Assembly (NCBI GenBank): GCA_036505275.1
Contig: DASXTS010000391.1
Coordinates: 1 to 18,500, forward strand
Reading direction: 5' to 3'
Length of the DNA stretch: 18,500 nt
Source: DASXTS01 sp036505275
GTDB taxonomy: Bacteria; Actinomycetota; Actinomycetes; Mycobacteriales; Pseudonocardiaceae
A model generated the notes under the pieces. The model was not told the DNA's origin, did no database searches, and was given only the letters and a program-made list of their open reading frames with translations. The position numbers were made by a program, and so were the translations under genes. Positions 13,961 to 18,500 of this stretch are shown here, one piece after another (the stretch's first letter is position 1; each line of letters begins with the position of its first letter).

Positions 13961-14377
13961 ATGACCGAAGGTTCCTATCTGTTGCGGCCGATCGGGCGGG
14001 TCGAGTCTTCGTTGACCCTGCGGGAGATGGCGCCGAAGCAGGGCGACGAGGGGTCGCCGGAGGCCTGGCTGGTGTTCGAGCCGGAGGTCACCGAGGCCCT
14101 GCGCGACATCCGGGCCGATACCGAGGTGATCGTGCTGACCTGGCTCGACCGGGCGCGTCGCGACGTTCTGGTGGTGCATCCCCGTGACGACCGGCGCCGG
14201 CCGGAAACCGGCGTGTTCAGCACCCGCTCACCGGACCGGCCGAACCCCATCGGGCTGCACCGGGTGACGATCCTGTCGGTGGACGGCACCAGGATGCGGG
14301 TACGAGACCTGGAGGCCCTGGACGGAACTCCGATCTTGGACGTCAAGCCGGTACTCGACCGGGACACCGAACGCTGA
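13961..14377 (+). CDS. trmO: TrmO/TsaA-type tRNA (N6-threonylcarbamoyladenosine37-N6)-methyltransferase
   Basis: This 138-aa protein is a single TsaA (UPF0066) beta-barrel domain. Family members methylate t6A37 of tRNA-Thr(GGU) using SAM. Visible features are the opening LLRPIGRVES, a central DTEVIVLTWLDRA, and the signature GVFSTRSPDRPNPIGLHRV (residues about 84-102), followed by VRDLEALDGTPILDVKPV. E. coli TrmO has 235 aa with an extra C-terminal domain; this short form is common in actinobacteria and archaea. The ATG at 13961 lies 47 bp after the nrfD stop, and GGCGGG is the only purine-rich stretch before it. It could be co-transcribed with the formate dehydrogenase genes, but a functional link is not evident. 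Confidence 0.85.
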   Translation: MTEGSYLLRPIGRVESSLTLREMAPKQGDEGSPEAWLVFEPEVTEALRDIRADTEVIVLTWLDRARRDVLVVHPRDDRRRPETGVFSTRSPDRPNPIGLHRVTILSVDGTRMRVRDLEALDGTPILDVKPVLDRDTER

Positions 14378-14417
14378 TGACCGAACCGAACGGCCTGCAG
14401 CGCCGGCAAAAAGGAAT

Positions 14418-14448
14418 GGACCCGAGGCCCCATTCGGGCCCCGGGTCC
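14418..14448 (-). terminator. Intrinsic terminator of the phasin-like gene (possibly bidirectional)
   Basis: GGACCCGAGGCCC (14418-14430) and GGGCCCCGGGTCC (14436-14448) form a 13-bp stem with one mismatch and the loop CATTC. On the minus strand it is followed by ATTCCTTTTTGCC, a real T-tract, so it is a canonical terminator for the gene ending at 14476. It could also stop plus-strand trmO transcripts. Confidence 0.85.
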
Positions 14449-14475
14449 GGCTCTGCGGTCGTCAGACCGCCGGCG

Positions 14476-14769
14476 TCACGCGAGGGTCGCGCGGGCGGCC
14501 TTCAGGTAGGCGGCGTTCACGTCCTCGGCGAACTGCACGTTGGCGTCGACGGCGGCCGGCACGATGCTGGGCAGCCAGTCGGCCTTGACCGAGTCGGCAA
14601 ACTTGTGCTGCACGCCGAGCACGGTCGTAGCGACCTGCTCGTACGCGTCCACGGCGGTGTTGCCGACGGTCTTGGCGTTGGCCAGGACCTGCTCGACGTA
14701 GTCGCGCGCCTGGTCGGCGATCTCGCGGACCTGCTGGGTCACCTGCTCGGCGGTGGTGTTGGTGGTCAT
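14476..14769 (-). CDS. Small phasin-like / helical granule- or surface-associated protein
   Basis: This 97-aa protein is predicted to be almost fully helical and amphipathic. Its sequence runs AEQVTQQVREIADQARDYVEQVLANAKTVGNTAVDAYEQVATTV and ends AAYLKAARATLA. The pattern resembles phasins, which coat polyhydroxyalkanoate granules, and the N-terminal coil of mycobacterial HbhA; assignment to either is an inference from composition. No signal peptide is present. The start at 14769 is supported by AAGGAG just upstream; a longer frame from 14805 lacks such a site. A palindrome 36-61 bp upstream (14805-14830) probably controls it, and a strong terminator lies after its stop. Confidence 0.65.
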   Translation of the reverse strand: MTTNTTAEQVTQQVREIADQARDYVEQVLANAKTVGNTAVDAYEQVATTVLGVQHKFADSVKADWLPSIVPAAVDANVQFAEDVNAAYLKAARATLA

Positions 14770-14804
14770 GGTGTTCTCCTTCTGGATGGCTCTCTGATCT
14801 GTCA

Positions 14805-14830
14805 TTAGCAGGTTAGCAAGAAATTGCTAA
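14805..14830. promoter_or_regulatory. Operator-like palindrome with an extra half-site
   Basis: TTAGCAA (14813-14819) and TTGCTAA (14824-14830) are perfect inverted repeats around GAAA. An extra direct half-site TTAGCA lies at 14805-14810, 8 bp from the first. This A/T-rich motif stands out in GC-rich DNA and overlaps the expected promoter of the phasin-like gene (TAACCT on the minus strand). It is likely a repressor or activator site; the regulator is not in the window. Confidence 0.55.
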
Positions 14831-15059
14831 CGGCTGTAGGCGCAGGCGCTGTGAGCTGTGGCACGCCGCCGAGGGCACGAGCAGTGAAGCAACTGCTTAC
14901 CAACAGTGATCGTTGGTCTGCTCCAGATGGGTGGTTGGCGGCCGAGAACCGTGTGGAAGGCCGCACCACATGTATCGGACGGACCGGTGCGGCGTTCGGA
15001 GTGACGGCCCCGAGGAGACCTCCGGCGGCCACCGCTCCCGTCCTCTGGACAAACCCTTG
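14831..15059. other. Intergenic region before the NRPS gene
   Basis: These 229 bp between the divergent phasin-like and NRPS genes hold no supported gene; open frames here lack family sequence and ribosome sites. One inverted repeat, ACCAAC-N7-GTTGGT (14899-14917), could be an operator. No convincing -35/-10 pair for the NRPS gene was found. Confidence 0.4.
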
Positions 15060-18000
15060 ATGGCATCGTCGCCCCTGCCTGCCCTCGACCCCAACCTTCC
15101 GATTTCCGCCCTGGTGGCGGCGCAGGTACGCCGCACACCGAATGCCGTCGCGGTGGTGGACGGCGACAGCGAACTGACCTACGGCGAGCTGGACGCGCGC
15201 AGCGCCGTGCTCGCGGCGAGGCTGCGCGCCGCCGGTGCCGGCCCGGACGCGCCGGTCGCGGTGTGCCTGCCGCGTGGCGCGCAACTGGTCGTCGCCCTGC
15301 TCGCTGTGCTGCGTGCCGGCGCCGGCTACCTGCCGCTGGACCCGGCCTACCCGGCCGAGCGGATTGAGCTGATCATGGGCGACGCGGCCGCGCCGCTGGT
15401 GGTGACCGACCGGTCGCACCGGGCGCTGGCCGGCGGCGCGACAGCGATCCTCGTTGACGCGAACGACCCGCCCAGCGCACCGGGTGCACACGAGGCCGGG
15501 CATGAGGCGGTCGTGACGCTCGAGGACCGCGCCTACGTGATCTACACCTCGGGCTCGACCGGCCGGCCCAAGGGTGTCGACGTGCCGCACCGCGGTGTCA
15601 ACGCACTGCTGCGCTGGGCCGCCGGCAGCTACCGGCCGGACGAGGTGACCGGCGTGCTGTTCGCCACCTCCGTCTGCTTCGACATCTCGGTGTTCGAGGT
15701 GTTCTTCCCGTTGGCCGTCGGCGGCACCGTGATCGTCGCGGAGAACGCGCTCGCGCTGCCCGACCTGGCGGCGCGGGACCGGGTCACGCTGGTCAACACC
15801 GTGCCATCGGCGATGGCGGCGCTGCTGCGGGGCGCCGGTCATGGCGCTGGCCTGCCGGCGAGCGTGCGGGTCGTGAACCTGGCCGGCGAGCCACTGCCGC
15901 GCCGGCTGGCCGACCAGGTGTACGCCCAGCCGCAGGTGCGGCGGCTGTTCAACCTGTACGGCCCCACCGAGGACACCGTCTACTCCACGTGCTCGCTGGT
16001 CGAGCGGGACGAGCCGGCCGAGCCGACCATTGGCGTGCCGCTGCCGGGCACCGTCGGGCACGTGCTGGACGAGCAGCGCCGGCCGGTCGTCGACGGCGGC
16101 ATTGGCGAGCTGTTCCTGGCCGGCCAAGGGCTGGCCCGCGGCTACCTCGGCCGGCCGGACCTCACCGCGGAGCGGTTCCTCGAGTTCGCCGGCACCCGGA
16201 TGTACCGCACCGGCGACCTGGTCCGGCGGCTGCCGGACGGCCGGCTGGAGTACCACGGCCGCACCGAGGTCAAGGTGCGCGGCTTCCGGGTCGAGCTCGG
16301 CGAGATCGAGTCGGTGCTGGCCCGCTTCCCCGGCGTGCAGCTCGCCGCCGCGGTGGCCCGCGACGACGACGCCGGCCGCTACCTCGCCGCCTTTGTGCAA
16401 GCGGCGCCGGACACCGTGGACGCTCCGGGCGCTGCGCGAGCACTGCGCGCGGCTGCTGCCGGGCTACATGGTGCCCTCCGCGCTGGCCGTGCTGCCCGCG
16501 CTGCCGCTGACCCCAACGGCAAGGTCGACCGCAAGGCGCTGCCGGCCGTCCAGCGGCAGCGCGACGAGCAGCGCGCCTACGTCGCGCCGCGCGACGAGCT
16601 GGAGGCCGGCATCGCCGCGCTGTGGCACGAGGTGCTCGGCGTGCAGCGGATCGGCGTGCACGACGTGTTCCTCGACCTCGGTGGCCACTCGCTGCTCGCC
16701 GCCGCGGTGCTGTCCCGCGTGCAGCGGGAGTTCGGCGTGCGGGTCGGCGTCGGCGAGTTCTTCGGCGCGCCGACCGTGGCCGCGCTGGCCGCAAGGGTGC
16801 GCGCCGCGGCGCCGCCGGACGCCGACATGAGCGGCGACACCGTGCGGGTGGTGCGCGAGCCGTCGGCGCGGCCAGCGGTGTCCGCGATCCAGCGTGAGTT
16901 CTGGGTCGGCGAGCGGGTGCACGGCAGCAGCGACGCAGCCGATGGCGCGCTGCACAACGTGCCGGTGCGGGGTGCGGACCACCGACCGGCTGGACCTCGA
17001 CCGGCTGGCGGACGCGCTGTCGACCGTGGTGGCCAGGCACGAGGTGCTGCGCACCGGCCTGTGCACGGTCGGCGGCGAGCCGGTCCCGGTCGTCCGTCCG
17101 CCCTACCCAGTGCCGGTGCCGGTGGTCGACCTGGCCGAAGCCGCCGACGCCGCCGACCAGGCGTCCAAGCTGGACGCGGTGCTGCGGGCCGAGGCCTCGC
17201 TGCCGATCGACCTGGCCGGCGGTCAGCTGCTGCGGGCGCTGGCGGTGCGGCTGGCCGAGGACCACCACGAGCTGCTGGTCACGGTGTACCACGCGGCGTT
17301 CGACGGCTGGTCCATCGGCCTGCTGCTCGACGAGCTGGGCGCCGCGTACCAGGGCCGCACGCTGCCCGAGCCGGCGCTGCAGTTCGCCGACGTGGCGCGC
17401 TGGGAGGAGCGGTCGCTGGCCGCGCGGCGCTCACGGCTGCTGGACTACTGGCGCGGCCAGCTCGCCGGCGCCGAGGCGCAGCAGGACCTGCCCGGCGACC
17501 GCGGCGCGCCGGCGCACGCCGGCCTGGCCGGCGACCGGATGGACCGCGCCATTGACCGAGAGCTGCTCGACGCCGCGCAGCGGCTGGCCGCGGCCGAGGG
17601 CACCAGCCTGTACGTGCTGCTGCTGCTCGCGGTGCTCGGCGCGTTCACCCACCGTTACACCGGGCGCCGCGACCAGCTGGTCACCACACCGTTCGCGGTG
17701 CGGCCGCAGCCCGAGCTGGAGCGGGTGATCGGCCCGCTGCTCACCACGCTCGGCATCCGGTTCCAGGTGGACGGCGGCGCGTCGGTGCGCGAGCTGGTGC
17801 GCGGCATCCGGCCGGTGGTGCTGGACGCCATCGAGCACGGCGACCTGCCGTTCAACGAGCTGGTCACCGCGACCGGCGCGGCCCGCGACCCCGAGTTCGC
17901 GCCGGTGGTCGCAGGTGATGCTGGCGGTGCAGAACCACCCACTGCCCTCCGTGCGGCTGCCGGAGCTGCGCATGGACTTCGTCGCCGAGGTGTCTGCCGG

Positions 18001-18500
18001 GGTCAGCCGCACGCCGCTGTCGCTGTTCCTGGAGTTCCCGGCCGAGGGCCCGCTGCTGGCCGCGGAGTACCGCACCGCGAGCTACGACCCGGCCACCATC
18101 GACGCGCTGCTGGACCACCTGCTCGCGCTGCTGGCCGGCGGGGTCGCCGAGCCCGACCGCCCGATCGGCGAGCTGCCCATGCTCTGCGCCGCCGAGCTGG
18201 CCGCCGTGGTCGAGGACGGCAACCGCACCGCGGCCCCGTACCCGCCGCGTTGCCTGCACGAGCTCGTCTCGCTGTCCAGCCTGGGGTTCCCGCACCGGGT
18301 GGCGGTGTCCGGCGCCGGGGACACCCTGACCTACGCGGAGCTGGACGCGCGGGCCAACCGGCTGGCGCACCACCTGGTCGCGCGCGGCGCCGGGCCGGGC
18401 ACCCGGGTCGGGGTGGCGCTGCGCCGGGACAGCCGGATGGTGGTCGCGCTGCTCGCGGTGCTCAAGACCGGCGCGGCCTACCTGCCGGTGGACCCGGAGC
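15060..18500 (+). CDS. Nonribosomal peptide synthetase (A-PCP-C-A...), four frameshifts, runs off the window
   Basis: This would be a multimodular enzyme assembling a peptide. The first adenylation domain (about 15150-16550) has A1 LTYGELD, A2 AGAGYLPLDPAYP, A3 YTSGSTGRPKG, A4 FDISVFE, A5 NLYGPTE, A6 GELFLAGQGLARGYL, A7 MYRTGDL, A8 VKVRGFRVELGEIE, A9 LPGYMVP and A10 NGKVDRKAL. A carrier domain (about 16590-16805) with LGGHSL follows. A condensation domain (about 16870-18150) has RHEVLRTGL and YHAAFDG (catalytic His codon 17290). A second A domain begins near 18250. It starts with A, so this is an initiation module. Four single-base indels break the frame: extra G at 16427-16429, missing C at 16511-16514, extra G at 16969-16972, extra base near 17910. 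Read literally, the ORF from ATG 15060 ends at 17555. No Shine-Dalgarno is evident. Confidence 0.85.
16590..16805 (+). other. Peptidyl carrier protein (thiolation) domain of the NRPS
   Basis: The residues from LEAGIAALWHEVLG to VAALAARVRAA form one carrier domain. The phosphopantetheine-attachment motif is DLGGHSLLAAAVL, with the Ser codon at 16689-16691. It lies in a stretch free of indels. Confidence 0.88.

Noticed and set aside
14805..16400. 531-aa minus-strand open frame opposite the NRPS
   Set aside because: It is antisense to a clear adenylation domain and has shadow-frame composition.
18240..18300. A fifth frameshift in the NRPS near the second A domain (VSLSSLGF is atypical)
   Set aside because: The segment length equals the usual spacing and frames agree on both sides, so there is no net shift; ordinary divergence is enough.

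Overview
The window is very GC-rich, with G/C-dominated third codon positions, GTG starts and dense gene packing. The gene families are an ECF sigma factor with a SnoaL-like tail, a DUF2510 domain, a PPOX-type F420/FMN protein, a luciferase-like protein and an NRPS. Together they point to a high-GC actinobacterium of the filamentous or Frankia/Pseudonocardia/Streptosporangium sort. The exact genus cannot be read from the sequence.

Left part (1-8126), accessory single genes: a proline iminopeptidase cut by the window edge; an AhpD/carboxymuconolactone-decarboxylase-like gene divergent from an ECF sigma factor; an uncharacterised DUF2510 protein; a short threonyl-tRNA synthetase without TGS and editing domains; an aminoglycoside-phosphotransferase-fold kinase; and, on the minus strand, a putative propeller lipoprotein followed by a short PPOX protein. 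A small luciferase-like protein is divergent from the lipoprotein. The synthetase is preceded by what looks like a threonine attenuator: a leaderless 22-codon peptide with three consecutive Thr codons, a hairpin next to those codons, and a perfect 11-bp terminator-type hairpin.

Centre (about 8158-13913), a respiratory formate dehydrogenase operon: Tat-exported molybdenum catalytic subunit, FdhE maturation factor, four-cluster ferredoxin subunit and NrfD-type membrane anchor. The genes overlap or nearly touch. The catalytic subunit is a selenoprotein: an in-frame TGA at 8830-8832 lies where relatives have selenocysteine, and a bacterial SECIS-like hairpin begins 11 nt after it. The intact gene is 8251-11271, not two genes. 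selA, selB, selC and selD are not in the window.

Right part (13961-18500): a TrmO/TsaA-type tRNA methyltransferase gene; a small phasin-like helical protein on the minus strand with a clear terminator and a palindromic operator candidate; then the start of an NRPS (A-PCP-C-A...) that runs off the window. The NRPS frame is broken by four single-base indels, while its domain motifs are intact when read across frames. This means either base-calling errors or very recent decay.

Short (12-16 bp) perfect tandem duplications recur across the left half, mostly in intergenic DNA. I see no tRNA, rRNA, CRISPR array, insertion sequence or replication origin.
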